The notes: a model not told the origin generated them from the sequence alone. Shown: positions 24,448-38,784, numbered from the stretch's first letter. The stretch is 64,000 bases of DNA from Ricinus communis (GCF_019578655.1 NC_063256.1:36343553-36407552), one strand, 5' to 3'. Numbers and translations: made by a program.

Positions 24448-25983
24448 ATGGAAACACTGCCTTTCTTCTTTACTCTAGCAGCTTCTGTCTCTGCTTATCT
24501 CTTTTGGTTCTATCTTTTAGCTCGTAAACTTACTGGCCCTAGAGTATGGCCTCTAGTAGGAAGCCTCCCTGTTCTTTTCAAGAACAGGAGACAAATCCAT
24601 GATTGGATTGCTGGCAACCTCCGTGCAACTGGTGGCGCGTCAACTTATCAAACGTGCACTATTGCTCTTCCTTTCTTGGCTCGCCGGCAAGGATTTTATA
24701 CAGTCACTTGCCATCCGAAGAACTTGGAACATATTCTTCGAACCCGGTTTGAAAACTATCCTAAAGGTCCTCACTGGCAGAAAGCATTTCATGATCTTTT
24801 AGGTCAGGGAATCTTCAACAGTGATGGAGAAACGTGGCTAATACAGCGTAAAACTGCTGCTCTGGAGTTCACGACTAGAACTTTAAGGCAAGCCATGGCT
24901 CGGTGGGTGAACCGGACAATCAAGAATCGGTTGTGGAGCATCTTAGATAAATCAGCTAAAGAGAAAATCTCAGTTGACTTGCAAGATTTGCTGCTTCGGT
25001 TAACCTTTGATAATATATGCGGACTAACCTTTGGAAAAGATCCTCAAACACTTGCTCAAGAAATGCCTGAAAACCCTTTTGCTATTGCCTTTGATACAGC
25101 TACTGAAGCTACTCTTCAAAGGCTTCTTTACCCAGGTTTCCTATGGAGATTTGAGAAGATTTTTAGCATTGGAGCAGAGAAGAGGCTGCAGAAAAGCCTC
25201 AAAGTGGTTGAAAACTACATGGATGATGCTATAGCAGCACGCAAAGAGAATCCATCAGATGACTTGCTATCTCGATTCATGAAGAAAAGAGACGTAGATG
25301 GCAACCCTTTTCCAATCGCAGTTCTCCAGAGAATCGCTCTGAATTTTGTTCTTGCTGGCCGCGACACATCTTCCGTTGCTCTTAGCTGGTTCTTTTGGCT
25401 AGTCATGAACAACCCTCAAGTTGAAGCGAAAATTGTCAAGGAAATATCAAATGTGCTTAAAGAAACACGCGGCGATAACTGTCAGAAATGGATTGAGGAG
25501 CCCTTAGATTTTGATGAAGCGGATAAACTGGTGTATCTTAAAGCAGCATTAGCTGAAACCTTGCGTTTATACCCGTCAGTGCCTCAAGATTTCAAATATG
25601 TTGTAGCAGATGATGTTCTGCCTGATGGGACGTTCGTACCGGCAGGTTCAACTGTTACATATTCTATATATTCCGTTGGAAGAATGAAGAGCATTTGGGG
25701 AGAGGATTGCGTGGAATTCAAGCCGGAGAGATGGCTGTCGCCGGAAGAAAACCGATTCGAACCACCTAAAGATGGCTATAAGTTCGTAGCTTTTAATGCT
25801 GGACCAAGAACTTGTTTAGGTAAGGACTTGGCTTACCTCCAGATGAAGTCTGTTGCTTCAGCTGTACTTCTCCGTTACCGGTTATCTCTGGTTCCCGGCC
25901 ACCGTGTGGAACAGAAGATGTCTCTTACATTGTTCATGAAGAATGGCCTTCGTGTATTCTTGCATCCTCGTATTCTTGCTTAG
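24448..25983 (+). CDS. CYP86A1: CYP86A1-type cytochrome P450, fatty-acid omega-hydroxylase
   Basis: Intronless 511-residue frame, full length for the family. An N-terminal hydrophobic anchor (about residues 5-25) is followed by a short Pro/Gly hinge. All P450 landmarks are present: the I-helix motif AGRDTSS, ETLR (ExxR), PERW, and the haem loop [10 protein letters not shown] with the ligand Cys at residue 456 (codon 25813-25815). The sequence follows Arabidopsis CYP86A1 closely as I remember it, more than CYP86A2/4/7/8. These ER-bound monooxygenases hydroxylate the terminal carbon of long-chain fatty acids (C16-C18) to make suberin monomers, mainly in root endodermis and periderm. The ATG is the first in frame after a TATA box. 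There is a small insertion (GGASTYQTC) before the conserved YQTC. The 3' flank carries a CT-rich stretch and an aataaa signal at about 26230. Confidence 0.95.
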   Translation: METLPFFFTLAASVSAYLFWFYLLARKLTGPRVWPLVGSLPVLFKNRRQIHDWIAGNLRATGGASTYQTCTIALPFLARRQGFYTVTCHPKNLEHILRTRFENYPKGPHWQKAFHDLLGQGIFNSDGETWLIQRKTAALEFTTRTLRQAMARWVNRTIKNRLWSILDKSAKEKISVDLQDLLLRLTFDNICGLTFGKDPQTLAQEMPENPFAIAFDTATEATLQRLLYPGFLWRFEKIFSIGAEKRLQKSLKVVENYMDDAIAARKENPSDDLLSRFMKKRDVDGNPFPIAVLQRIALNFVLAGRDTSSVALSWFFWLVMNNPQVEAKIVKEISNVLKETRGDNCQKWIEEPLDFDEADKLVYLKAALAETLRLYPSVPQDFKYVVADDVLPDGTFVPAGSTVTYSIYSVGRMKSIWGEDCVEFKPERWLSPEENRFEPPKDGYKFVAFNAGPRTCLGKDLAYLQMKSVASAVLLRYRLSLVPGHRVEQKMSLTLFMKNGLRVFLHPRILA

Positions 25984-26259
25984 GAGGGGGGCTGTTTTGT
26001 GGGCCTCTCTCTCTCTCTTTCTCAACTGTGCATTACTATCTTCTTGGCTTTACATGGAGGGAGGGGTAATATAGTCATCCAGTCATACACATATTCTTCT
26101 CCCTGTTAATCTTGGAGGGTATATAAGTCATTTAAATCATTTTGCTTTTCCAATGTTCATTACATTTGTTGTCTGTTGTTTCGAGTCAATTATTGTCTTT
26201 AATGTGATATGGGTTTTCATATGATTATGTCAATAAATATACACTTTATACTCTTTATG

Positions 26260-26700
26260 AACAATGAAAAAAAAAATTGCCCTGCATTTATTTAGTTTTT
26301 ACAGTTTTCGGGTATCGATTAGAAAATGATGAATTTTCAAAGAAGAAATATCAGAAAAATCATAATATTGACTTGTTAGTACTGATTACAGGATTTACAA
26401 GCAGTAGAGATACTTTACAAATGTGTTCTTCCTTGATTGAAATGTATGCAGCTATTTCAGGATGCACTACTTGCATATGGGGATTCAATAATTATGAGCT
26501 CAATGATTAATGGGCATTGCAGAAAATTTGCCAATTTTTCAAGCTCAGGAATTTGAACGAACCTGTCTTTTATCCCTCCAATTGTATCTTCGTTAATTTT
26601 CATTTTCAATTTCTTTCATATATATCAATCTTCCGAGCTCTTCTGCTGTTGGCTTGTGGAAAGGGAACGCTGGTTGCTTGAGCTGCGCTGTCTGTATGAA
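26260..26700. other. Spacer between convergent genes
   Basis: AT-rich. It probably contains the 3' UTR of the minus-strand transporter in its right part. The plus frame at 26277-26510 has no protein-like character. Confidence 0.45.
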
Positions 26701-26720
26701 AAATAAAACCTACACGAAAG

Positions 26721-29700
26721 TTAATCTACTATCTTCTCACCAGTTGAAAACAGGTTCCACACTACGGTTCCAACCAAGTAGAGCCCTACTGAAACCTTGA
26801 AAACATCATCCCAAGAACCTGTCAGAGAAATATAATAATCAGCTTATAATCCAATTTCATGTCTTAAATTTCAGTAAAGAGCGTGCTAGTGGCACACACG
26901 TAAAGCAGGCAGATGGATAAGCTTATTATTCCAAGCAGGCTGTCCGACCTTTTCTTACCAGCTTTGTTGAAATAAATACAATGTGAAGGTCCAATAGTCT
27001 TAGTTAAAAAATTTAATATCAAGGTGGCTAAAAATGGAATTCTAGATATTTGAATTGCAGGATTTTCAATACCATGTCATGGAACTATTTCATTGGAAAA
27101 CTTAAATGGTTAGGCGAGACTTCAAAATAGTTTTATATCTTTAACAGAAACTAGGCTATGTTCTTACCATGTTGCAAGATGTAACCAGTAGCAGCTGTTC
27201 CAAATACCCCTGCTAGCACTCCAGCAGTATTGGATAGACCAAGCAGCACTCCCTGATGCATAATCACAAAGGTAATCATAAGTGAAACTAAAAAGGGTCA
27301 TTATGAATATCCATTAAGAGGTCTAAATGAAACAAAACATACTGAATATCTAGGAGCAATATCTTGATGATTTGAGTACAGTCCAGACTGAGAGAATGCA
27401 TCAGTTCCCTGTGCAAAAATATGGAAACAGTTATCACAAGGAAGGTTGATTTGAGAACAATAGATCTTGCAATTCAAGCAAGAAATGCATATTTATTTTT
27501 TTTCTTTCAAGGTTTTAGTGTAAAAAGCAAACCTGGCTACACGTCATGCACAATACAGCCATTGCAGGAGAATTAATATGGCTCAACTGAGTTAGGAAAA
27601 ATGCAGGGCCAAGAAATCCAATTGTTTGCATGATCTGCCAAGGACAATACAGGGTATGCACTGTTAGCCATAGAGAGTTGAATGAGGAGATCTGACCAAA
27701 TGCATTTTTTCTTCAAATGAAATGTCTCATGTGGGAGCCAGAGTAAACAAAGAGAGGAATAAGGGATTGAGAATTTCTGCATTCAGGATTACCATTAGAC
27801 TTAAGAAACTGGGCAATTAATACCTTACGAACAGTTGTCACAGAGTAGCCTTTGCTCACAAGTGTATCAGCTATCCACCCTCCAAGATTTGCAGAAAATG
27901 CCATGGTAAGCCAGGGCAAAACACAGACAAGTCCAGATTCTGTAAGATCGAACTTCAGGACCTATTTGACCAGACAGGAAAAGGATATAACAAAATCAGG
28001 ATTCGTGGTTTTAGAGAAAAAGTTGCCTCTATGAGTGTGATGGGTCGTGAACTACATCCTCCCTTTATTTACAATATGTCAATAAGAAACTCAAAGAAAA
28101 CTGGCAAGCAATTAATAAAGTATTTGTAATGTGTTCTAACTGTCACAGGCCTATAGCTTTGAAGCATACATTCAAATGAAAGAAACACTCACTTGGTTAT
28201 AATATGTGGGCATCCATGTTAGAAGAATAAAAGTGCCCCAATTATGACAGAAGTGAGACACTATTAGAGCCCATACAGGTGGCTTCGACAAGATTAGTCC
28301 CCAAGGTATTACTTTGACAGGTTCCTTGCAAGCACTGTTTGCAATAATTAGTTGCTTTTCTTCTGGCCGGAGCTGTGGATCATCAAGAGGCGAACTATAT
28401 GCCTGTTGAAAGAAAAAGAAAGAATGTAACATTTGGAACTGAAACAAACAAATTGAATACCAGAAGCAACTCAGTATGATATTATTCTCATACACAGGAA
28501 ATGTGTCAAGAAAAAATTTAAGCTCATGTTAATCAAACTCCTTCAATGACAAAAATCTTAATGATATTTCACTTCTAACTTCCAGAATCATGTTAACGAG
28601 AAGTCATAATAGCATGCTAAGACCAGTGAAAGTTACCTTATTTAGCCATACAGCAAACCAAATTGTGCCAAGAGAACCAAAGGAGTAAAAGACTGATGGC
28701 CATCCAAATTGATGAATTAAAAATGGTGAGAAAGCAAGGCCAGTGACTGATCCAAGGTACATGCCACTGTACACCAATGCTAATGATCTACTCCTCTCAG
28801 ATACAGGAACCCATTTAGACAGAATATTAGTCATGGCAGGCATAGCAACACCCTGCAACACAACCACACTAAATGAACAGACATCACATGAGACAATTCA
28901 CCATATATTCTGTCCTCTAGTTACATTACATATTATAGTGACAACATTCATTAACATGTGCAGAAAGCACATCCAAGAGCTTTTACTAAAGGACTTACTT
29001 CACCAATCCCCATAAAGACACGAACAACAAGTAGGAAAGGCAAGCCAAATTTTGCAGCAACAGGGGTTAGAGCTGTTGCAATAGACCACCAAACTACGCC
29101 AAATCCCAGAACTAGCTTCCCTCCCACTGTGTCTGCCCAGATTCCACCAGCAATCTGTCATCGGTAACTAATTAGTTAAGAAAATAGAGAACATGCCCCT
29201 TCTCATGTTTATCCTCCCTTGTACATGCAAGTGCAAGAGTAATACCTTGGATGTAATTCAGAAAAGCGAAACGAATATTAAACAAGTTAATTAAGAGAAA
29301 GCTTAGTTACCTGGGTGAGGAGGTATCCCCAGAAAAAAGAAGACTGAATCAAGCCAACTGTTGCTGGGTTCCAGTTGTACTCAGCGGACATGGGAAGTAT
29401 GGCAATACTCATGTTTACCTGCCAAATAGAAACTGCTCAAAATTACTGCTACAAGGGCTACAAATTCTTAAAAGCTAGCATTGTCAAAATTGATGCATTG
29501 CCAATAAGAGATTCAGCCTACTTTACTTTTATTAAAAGACTGAACTAATTCTCGAGACACCAAAACAAACATACCACATTAAATATCACAAACCTACAAT
29601 CTAATGTCCAATGGTTGCATCTTGAAGTACTTGAGTATTTATTCTAATTACAACAAATTAATAGATGAATTGACAGTATGTTACTCATAATGTCTGGCTT

Positions 29701-30306
29701 AGCTGTCCTGGAATTCACTCTGGGGCAGCGAGTTCTCAAGTTGAAATCTCAAGTCTAACAAATAATTGCAGAATTCCAGCAAACCACATAAGACTAATTT
29801 CATTAAATGGAAAAGATTCTGTGCAATTCTATTGCTAAAGAGAGAATAGAAATCACATATAAGCAAGAAATGAGAAAAGAAAAAAAACATACTCTATCCA
29901 TATTGCAGAGAAGAAACGCAGAGAAACACAAGATCACAATAACCCATCGTTTAGGGAATTCTTCCCACCAAGGCAAAGAACTCTCCGAATCATTCCCACT
30001 CAAAGAATCCTCAAACTTCACAGACTCCGGTACAGACTCCGATATCTTATAACGCTCTGATTTAACATCCGCATGTACTTTCACAAACTCACTCCTACTC
30101 CTACTAGACTTGTGCGCAGAAACTCGGAAAAGGCCACTGCACGAGCCCCCTTCAGGTTGAAGCCGAACCACCCGAAAGTTGAAAGATTCTCTCGGCTTCA
30201 AATCGGGAATTATCTGGCCGAAACTTTTCTTGGGGACAGAGATGTCGGTCTTTCGGGGCCGAAAAAGGGGAGCGGAAGAGTAGTAGAGGAGAGCTCTAGC
30301 GCTCAT
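26721..30306 (-). CDS. PHT4;1: PHT4;1-type thylakoid phosphate/anion transporter (MFS)
   Basis: Ten exons on the minus strand: 30306-29893, 29418-29311, 29154-28999, 28852-28637, 28402-28193, 27961-27824, 27634-27533, 27408-27343, 27252-27168 and 26818-26721. All have GT-AG borders and joined phases, giving 530 residues. The N-terminus ([12 protein letters not shown]...) is a Ser/Arg-rich chloroplast transit peptide; an upstream in-frame ATG (30357) would add 17 residues but fits the family less well. The membrane part starts at [13 protein letters not shown] and has the SLC17-like features NMDRVNMSIA and [11 protein letters not shown] (MFS loop motif), then about 12 hydrophobic segments. It resembles Arabidopsis PHT4;1/ANTR1 more than PHT4;4. 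PHT4;1 moves phosphate across the thylakoid membrane with sodium or proton coupling; PHT4;4 carries ascorbate. No broken exon was found. Confidence 0.93.
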
Positions 30307-32899
30307 GGTGAATTGTACAGAGTGTTTCAGGACAGCATCTCTTTTCTGCCCATGCAATGTATCGGCAGATATTTGAAAGAGTGCTGTTTTGGAGAGGAGT
30401 GGAGGGATATTTATTTTATTGGGATTGGTAATGGTTTATACACGTGGAGTTCTGTGATTGAATAGTATTGGATTTTGTGTCAGTCAAGGCGATGAAAGAA
30501 GGAAATCTTGGCGGGTTATTTATTAACAGAAAACGGTTTATTCACTCTTAGGTTCAGGCCCACCTTTAACATTCAAATAATGGGCTGTTTGGTTCAGCCC
30601 TAAGGCTGGCCAATCAGCCCAGAGTCAGGATTTCATCTTGTGCAACCATTTTCTTCTTTCTTATTCTGATAGCTAGAGAGTCAACAAATTTGCCATTTAA
30701 GTGAAGTAAGCATCATTTTGTTGAAAACTCTGAAAATTTCACACACAAGAACTTAATATAGTTGTTATCACCCAATTAAAGACTCTTGTTTGGATCATAT
30801 TTTTTTAAAATTACTGAATTTAGAAATTCGTACGACCAGTTTCGATTAAAAGATATTAAGATTTAATATAAAAATTATAAAACATATTAAGTAATAACAA
30901 TACATACTTTTTGTGCTTCTAATCCACATCAACACTAATATGATAAATTTATTATGGGGAGGGATTGAATTACCACAATAGTGTTCTCTCTTTCTCTATT
31001 TCCATTGTTCATCTCTTTCAATTCCAGCATTTTAGGACTCACTTGCAACTATTCTAAGAATAACTATGAGTTAAAAGACAATGAAAAAGCAAATTACCAA
31101 CTACATGTACATGATAAGAGTTGCCACCAGAAAAGGAAACAAAGGCCAATTATCAATGCACTATTTTATTATTGTTATTATAACGGCCAATTGACCTTCT
31201 TTCTCAAGCCCCCACAACTATCTAGGGGCTTCTATATATATGTTAATTAGTCTTTTAGAGTTATGAATTAAGATTGGAAAAATTAAACTTAAAACTTTAT
31301 TTAATTTAATATACGCATCTAAAATCAGATTGAGCTTGTAAATATTATTTATTTATTTGAGATATTTTTATTTCAATCAGTAAAATGTGAGGTATTCTAT
31401 ATTTAAAATTATTCTTTTTAAACATGCTTATGCCTCTAATTTTTTTTAGTGATAGTCGATTAGACACCTGATATTTCAACTCTTAGCTCTCGCATTTCTA
31501 ATTTATAATATTTTTAAAAAATGTAATGTTAATATCAATAAAAATTCTTTATACCCTTTCTCTTTTTAAAAGTCTTAATGTTTTTTTTTCTTTTCATTTG
31601 AACACCAAGAATATAAAATTAACTTTCAGAAACTACTCGAAAGCCGAAGAAATTTTTTCACTGTAATTAAAATAGTATTTAGCTCTTTAAAAATCAACTA
31701 TTTCAACTAAAATTTACTTTGATTATAATACTTGAACAAAAAAATATCGCATTAGATGAATTTAATAGTATTAACATATGCTGGAAAGTATTTAAAATAA
31801 AAAAAAATTATAAATTCAAGTAAATAATAGATGAAAGTTAAAATTTAAATATGCAAGTATTTAATTAATAAACTGCTTTTAGATTATAAATATATGCATC
31901 ATCCTAAAAATATAATTCATATGATTGCGTATGTCACATGTTTAGTAATTATGAAAAGTTCGAATTTAAATACTTGAGGTGTCAAAGTTGAAATTTTTAG
32001 ACATGCAATTGATTAAAAAAATAAAAAAAAAATATTCAGGACTATTAATAATGCATTTTGAGAAAAGAATTCCTGCAATTAAAGAAGAATAAAAAGAAAA
32101 AACAAAAGAATTGAAGAGGAAGGAAGAGAAGTGGGTCAGAAACATCAATACTTGATGGAGAGGATGGAGCCCCAAAGAATCGATGCTTCATTGAGTCTCT
32201 TTTTATAAATTATTCAGCCACACTTGTCTTTTTCTCTATCATCGAACTAGCTTGGCCTAGCTCATCCATGGCGAAAGTACAATAAAATAATCTTTTTTTT
32301 CTTTTAAATTTCATCATCACTTAGGAAGCACAACTGAAAAAAGCAAAATAATAACTTTGGGGCTTACTAAGTTAGAATATGATGGCAATGATGTTTGAAA
32401 CCGTTACAACATCTTTAACTATATAATAAAAATAGTCATCTCTTTGTACTTATTATAAAAATTATATTTCATTTATCTTAAAATAAATGAAATATACGAC
32501 CAACTCAGTTATTCTGTTATAATTTCCCGATAGCTCAGGGATGCATGGATAGTCTAAATTCTTATGACGTTATTGTGGGGATTTTGCATTATTGTAAAAA
32601 TTTATTTGATCTTTATGGGATTTTATGTTACTTTTAGAATTTATTCTGACTTTTACACCAAGCCTCAACATCAAAATAAAATATTAAATCTTAGTATTAT
32701 TCTCTGAAATTAAAATTTTCTCAAAAAATTCGACATTTTAATTTGATAAAAAATTTCAGAATCTCTTTTATTCTATTTATAGTCATCGTCTAGTTGATAT
32801 AAGTTCATCTAAAATAAGTAATATATTAATTTATATCCAAGTGATTTATCATCACCTCAACTATTGTGGATTCTCTAAATTATATGTATGAATGCCGCA

Positions 32900-32903
<4 letters not shown>

Positions 32904-32938
<35 letters not shown>
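32904..32938. repeat. (AT)n(AC)n compound microsatellite
   Basis: About 13 AT units followed by four AC units. Confidence 0.9.
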
Positions 32939-32939
<1 letters not shown>

Positions 32940-33811
32940 AAAGTTACTCTCTTTTCCTTTACCATTTTCTTTTTACCTGTATTCATGAGATTCAAAGACT
33001 TGATTATTAAGGGTGTTCTTGTAGTGGGACAAATGGCCAGACACCACAATCAACAAATAAATAAAGAGATTAGCGAAGCTAAAAGGGAAATGATAGAGAA
33101 GTTGAGCATGCCCCTTCTTAAAGGAAGTTGACCACATCTTTGTTTTAGGTCTAATTTGTTAATGTTAAGCATATCTTCATTTCATTAAAGTGGCTCCTAC
33201 TTTTCTACTATTTCAATTATATCTTTCATTTGTTATTCACAATTTATATATTGGACTTGCCCTTTTCATTAGAATTAGAAGAGAGAACAAAAGGTGTAAA
33301 TACTTTATATAAAAAAAGACTTATTCTAACAATTAATTACCGGTGAAAATTAGCCGAGTCGGTTCGAACATAATAACGTTGAAGTTCAGTTCTGTAAAAT
33401 TATTCTAAATGTTAATAAATATTTTAAATGAATATATATGAGTTGAAAAGTGAATCTAGTTGAAGTCGAATTCGATCCATTATGAATGATAAATCTTTTT
33501 AAAGGAACGGTTGAAATGCATCTTGGGTAACTAAATACACATTTCAAGCCTCGAAACTCTTGAAATTTAAGAACAGTGAAGAGAAATAGGGATTATTTAT
33601 TGGGACAACATTTTGGAAAATAAACATTGCCAATGCACATAAGGTGCCATCATTCGACTTGGCCATACATATAACTATATATATATATACAGCAATTGCA
33701 AAGCCACGCACGTGTCATAGAAATGATAGCAATATGCATGTTTTGCAATGTAAAGATCTCAAAAAGAAATGATAGCAAATGGGAGTATTAAATTAAATTG
33801 GCCAACCAACA

Positions 33812-33852
33812 TAGAAAGAAAAGAAAAGAAAAGAAAAGAAAAGAAAAGAAAA
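33812..33852. repeat. (AAAAG)n microsatellite
   Basis: About eight copies of the pentamer aaaag. Confidence 0.9.
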
Positions 33853-36800
33853 TGGTTCACCGCCTTTAATGACTATAGTATAAATTATAAATAATGTCGG
33901 CAGCTTTAATTTCCTTTTCTTGTGGAGGGTAGGGAAAAGGGTGCAAAAGAGTATTAGAATGTAAAATTATTGGGTGAGTCTGAGCAATTTTGGTTGGTTC
34001 TGTAAGACAAGAAATGGTACAATTATATGCATTGATTTGGGTCTATTTCTTTTTTGTGAATCTGGTTTTGTTTCCTATCAATTATTAAAAAAAAAGAAAG
34101 ATATTAGTAGTAGGGAATTTGATTGAGTCTTTTTTTACTTCTTTTTGTGTTCTTGAATTGAGTCAATAATAGTCAAAAGTCAAATTTATTTTCTTAGTTA
34201 TTTGGCCTTTTCTTTTTCTTTTTCCTTTGATTATTATTGCTATCCCAAGAAACTTGATGGATGATATATTTGACCAACCGGGTCATGAACATAAATGGGT
34301 TGAAGGAAATATAATCATAGATGTTGATTTCTTCAAAAGGTTTATTCTTGATATTAAGTATAATAAAAAATACATTTATAGGGTTAAGAAATCAGTTATT
34401 GTTATCAATTGCTTCACACTTCGAATAGTGTTAATTTTTTTTTTAATATTTAATATTCAAAATTAATCTAATTAATTTAAAACGTGTATGGTTGTGGATG
34501 GTAAAATAATATATCTAGAGTTCTAATACAGTTGTATATATAATATATATAGAATTTCAAGTTGATGTATAAGAGTTTAAGAATAAATGATGATAATTTT
34601 AAAAATTTAGACTACAATAATAATTCAAATATTAAAATTTAATCTTGAACTTTATTTGAAAAATAGATAATGATTTCTAATTAGTACTAAACCATTGAAC
34701 CCACATATAATACACAATTAGCATTTTAATTCACATGAAAGCACATTATTTATTGGTTTAAGCAATTAATGAACTCAAATTGACAATACTTTGAAGATAA
34801 AGGCATTTAATTAATTTGATAAGTACAATATTATAAAAATTACAGGAATGATGATTATTATAGGCTGTATACATAGTTTTATTGAATGAAAAGGCAGACA
34901 AGGAGGGATCAATAGAATAATTATCAACCCATAGAAGATTATAGTACCCCACTCAAAAAGCAATCCTGTATCCTTGTAAGATCATGTGTCCCACTTTAAA
35001 GTACTGAAAGCTTTGAAGTTGAAAGAAAAAAGAAAGAAGATAAAATAAAGAAAAACAAAACAAGACAAACACAACCTTAGTTTTACAATTATTACAGCCT
35101 TTGTTACCTGGTAAAATGTCTATGCCTGGCTACCCACTTGCCATTACTTGATCATACTCTCTTTGTGATAAGAAAAATTACTGAAAAATGACATCCCATC
35201 AGCAAACTGTATTATCTTTGTTCTTGTAGTACATATGAATACATCTAGAAACTTCATAAGATAATTGCTTATTAAGAGATAATTTACTTGCTAATTCTTC
35301 CTAGTTTATGTTGATCTTTGGATAATTACAGATTACCTAACATGTTTGTCAATAGATAGGACAGGTTAATGAAAGAGATGGAAATTAAAATGAATTTAAC
35401 CTTAGTTATAATTAACCTGCCCTAGGCTAGTTATGACTTTTTTATGAGCTTATCATGGTTACTTCAATTATATATATATCTAAAATTAAGACCATTTCGA
35501 TATTCTGAACTTTATATTTTTTAAATAAACAATTTTTATTAAGTCATTTTGAAAAAAAACATGATTTATTTTATTTTTAAAAATATTATATTGAAAATAG
35601 CGATAAAATATAAAATATAAAAAACATCTGGCTTTGATTTCTTGAAGAATATTATACATCCAATATATAGAATAAGATATCAAATGTGACATAACTTTTT
35701 TCAATTAATTTTTAATGTTTTATTTTCTTTTGAATTTTGATAAAAATTCAAAATCGTTTGTTCAAATATTAATTTTTCAGAATTTCTATAAAATTCAGCT
35801 TCTTTCAGAATTTATTTTCGGAATCGCTAAAAAGAATAAAATAAATAAGAATTATGATTTCTATTCTGAAAGATTATGTTGACGGGTTTAAAAAAGGTAA
35901 TGCGATGAGATTGTTTAAATATATATGCTTTATGCAATAATCTGTTAAAAAATTTAAAATTTAATGATAAATAAATTAAAATATAAAATTAGGGTTTTTT
36001 TCAGAGAGAATAATGATAGGGTTGATATTAATGTGAGAAACTAGCTAAGGGTTGAATAAATAAAGTTTATTCTATTTTCAGAAGCTAAAAGTATATAAGG
36101 ATCAATGTTTAATCTAATTGATTACTGTAGCAATTTGAAAGGCAATGAATCTGAGGCCACAGCCGAACGACAACACAGAAGAAAACAGCACTCTGCATAT
36201 TTTGCCCTAAAGTGGCCACAGCAGTGACTGCTAGTTACCATGTTAGTGAGTGAATGCTACAAATCTTTCTTTTCTTTCTTGAAGATAGTTCCACTAGAAT
36301 CCTCAAATCTTATATATATAATTATATGTACAAGAATAATTTTACATTGGCCACTTCTCCTCATGTCATGGATGAGATTCGTTGTTGTCATGCAATAGAA
36401 TTCCAAAAAGAAAATAAAAGTTTTGTGTATATATGTGCAATTAATTACTTTTTCACTTCAATTCTCTAAATTTTTTAATGTGGGGGATGAGCAACAAGAA
36501 CAAAGGAATCATGTGATACGTAGAACATGTGTTGGAAGAAGCCAAAACAAGTAAAAGAAAGACTGAAACTGGCAGAATTGTAGGCATTGGATTCTCCCGA
36601 TTGAGAGAAGGGGCATCTCATGGCACTATGTACTACATCCCCATTTATACCTTTAAACAAAATTATTAGAAGATGGTTCCCTCCAATTCAATCAATTGTT
36701 AGACTTCCTTGCTTCCCAAAACAATGATATATTTTAATAATACGTCTCTTTTTATCTATTTTGATTTTTTAATTTTTTTTTATTTATATCGTTCGAAAGG

Positions 36801-37324
36801 TTTTGAATTTAAGTGTCTTTTTATCTATATCTATCGACATTTACTGACAAAAATTTATTATATTCTCGCCATTTTATTATATGACCGTCTCTTTTTCAAA
36901 TTAAATTTTATATATTTAATGTAATTTTAATATTTTTATTTTATTTTTATATTAAAATAGGTAAATAAGTTACTAAAAAAGTGATAATTATATAAAATGG
37001 AGGAAGTAATTTCTGAACCGGAAAAGAAAGAAAATAAAAAGAGAAAGTAGTAATTGGATTTTTGTTTGGCCGCTTAACTAGGAATCATGCACGTGTTAAG
37101 ATCAATTAATAGCCACGTTCATGTCTTATCTAGCTATAAGGCAATTTAGAATTACAATCTCCTCCTCAAACCCACATGCCAAATCCATTATTCTTGCATA
37201 TTATTATTCTTTTTCCTCATTGTGAGTTGACAAATCCATATTTGAGCAATTCTCTTTGCCACTCAAATTATATAATATACCATTTTTATTAATTTTATCT
37301 TTAATTTTTAATTTTATTTTATCT

Positions 37325-37505
37325 AGTCCAGATGTATATCTCTATCTATACATTAAATAGATAAATAATTGATACATATTTATTAGTCTTAAATAATAGA
37401 GTATGTATCTATCATTTGATGTTAAAGCATAAAATAAATATATATGCGTGACTCTTTTATTTATTATAATGTATATACATGTTGTATGTAAGAAATTCTC
37501 GTCAA
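37325..37505 (+). repeat. MITE-like repeat, copy 3
   Basis: Core 37351-37443 (ttaaatagataaataattga, tattagtcttaaataataga, atcatttgatgttaaagca). The ends are imperfect inverted repeats (left gatgtatatctctat, right gtatatacatgttgtatgtaa). Confidence 0.55.
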
Positions 37506-37594
37506 TCTGCATCCACATATTTAGTCCGATATAAATACATATCACAATTTAAATAATATTTAAAGTTTGAGTAACCAATTCTTATTATAAATAA

Positions 37595-37612
37595 AAGAGA
37601 GAGAGAGAGAGA
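37595..37612. repeat. (GA)n microsatellite
   Basis: Nine GA units followed by a G-rich run. Confidence 0.85.
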
Positions 37613-38784
37613 GGGGGAGAGAATCACCCATGGTTGTTTAGAACATTTGGAGTAAGTTAGGTGTGGTTTGTCTCTAGCTGAGCAACAAATAGTCTCATGC
37701 TAGCTACTTGTAGGAATTGCCATAGAACAAGAAAAATTGAATGATGAGCTAAAATCAGATCATAAAGTGAGAATAGTAGCTAAATAGTAATCAATGAAGC
37801 AAAATTACTAGCTTCTGTCAGATTGTATATAACAGACAGATGATGATAGCTATAGAAGGCCAACAATTTCAATTCTTAAGCTAAGAAACTGAAGAAGTGT
37901 TATAGCCATGAGTGTTTTGTATCCCACATCAAGGTTCTGAACCAAACTCATCAGGTGCACCTTACTTTAAAAAGATGCTAATCACCCAGCAAATTCCAGG
38001 TATGCAACTTCTATTTTCTGCCTATAAAGTTTGGCTTCAAAAACCTTCTGCTGGAAAGATGCTGCATTGCCAATCAACTACAACTAGATACCTTTTACAA
38101 TTGCTTTAGACACGAACATGATTCTATACACATCTTGCAGTAACTCATGACAGCATCCTGGAAAGAAAACAAACAAAGTTAAAAAGAAGCACAAACAAAG
38201 GGACAAATTAACAGGGAAAGGTATTGAACTGGAAGCTTGGATCATAGTATATATGAACAGTTGCTTTCGGTTAAAGGTTATTTTAACTGACCGACTTGCT
38301 GTTATGTACTATGATATCAGAATTTCTGATGAGAGTGACGGGCTATTTTCATCTCATCGTTAAATAAATGATACGTATTGCGTTTCAGCAATTGTAAAAT
38401 AGTAATATATATCATAAATTTTATAATTATTTTATATGTGTCGTTATGTAATAGAGAATTAATAACTTAATTTTTATTCTAAATTAAGAAGAGGGTATTA
38501 ATATCATAATGTAGCATGCATTTAGTACAGAGATAGAAGTGGAAGATAAATAAATAATGGCAATGTATAATATGAAGTTGCGTTCCACCCACTCTTAGCT
38601 TTATTCTTCCATGCCCCCACCCTACGTCAGCTTCCTTTTACATTCTTTCCTTTCTCTTTGCTACTCTCCTTTCCTTTCTTCTTCTTCCATCATTCTCTCC
38701 ACCTATCACTTTTCTCTCTCTTTGTTCCTTGAGCAATGCCTCATTGGTGAAGCTGAAGCAGAGCTCAAGCTGCTTCAACAACAA

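Larger units (their letters stand above)
30400..36100. other. Long AT-rich spacer, left part
   Basis: The first 250 bases probably hold the promoter of the minus-strand transporter. The rest is AT-rich without a plausible gene; open frames are all under 90 codons with no domain. It includes (AT)n, (AAAAG)n and a short perfect hairpin near 32464-32495. Confidence 0.5.
36101..38600. other. Spacer, right part, with two less AT-rich islands
   Basis: The islands at about 36130-36260 and 36480-36700 are GC-richer than their surroundings and free of simple repeats. I find no intron-spanning coding frame and no recognisable microRNA. Another at 37900-38250 has a 65-codon frame of unknown value. The last 100 bases are the promoter of the C2H2 gene. 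Confidence 0.4.

Noticed and set aside
30307..30357. 17-residue upstream extension of the PHT4;1-type protein
   Set aside because: MSARALL fits the known N-terminus of the family better, and the extension is not transit-peptide-like.
32464..32495. Perfect 13-bp AT-rich inverted repeat
   Set aside because: Short, AT-only hairpin; expected by chance in this composition and linked to no gene end.
35123..35143. tgcctggctacccacttgcca, resembling miR160
   Set aside because: Too many mismatches to miR160 in the 3' half and no foldback partner nearby.
37912..38109. 65-codon plus-strand frame
   Set aside because: No domain, no splice partners and no recognisable homologue.
38611..38784. Upstream in-frame extension of the C2H2 gene
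   Set aside because: The added residues are Ser/Phe/Leu-rich and look like a translated CT-rich leader; the downstream ATG was preferred. A signal-peptide-bearing form cannot be excluded.
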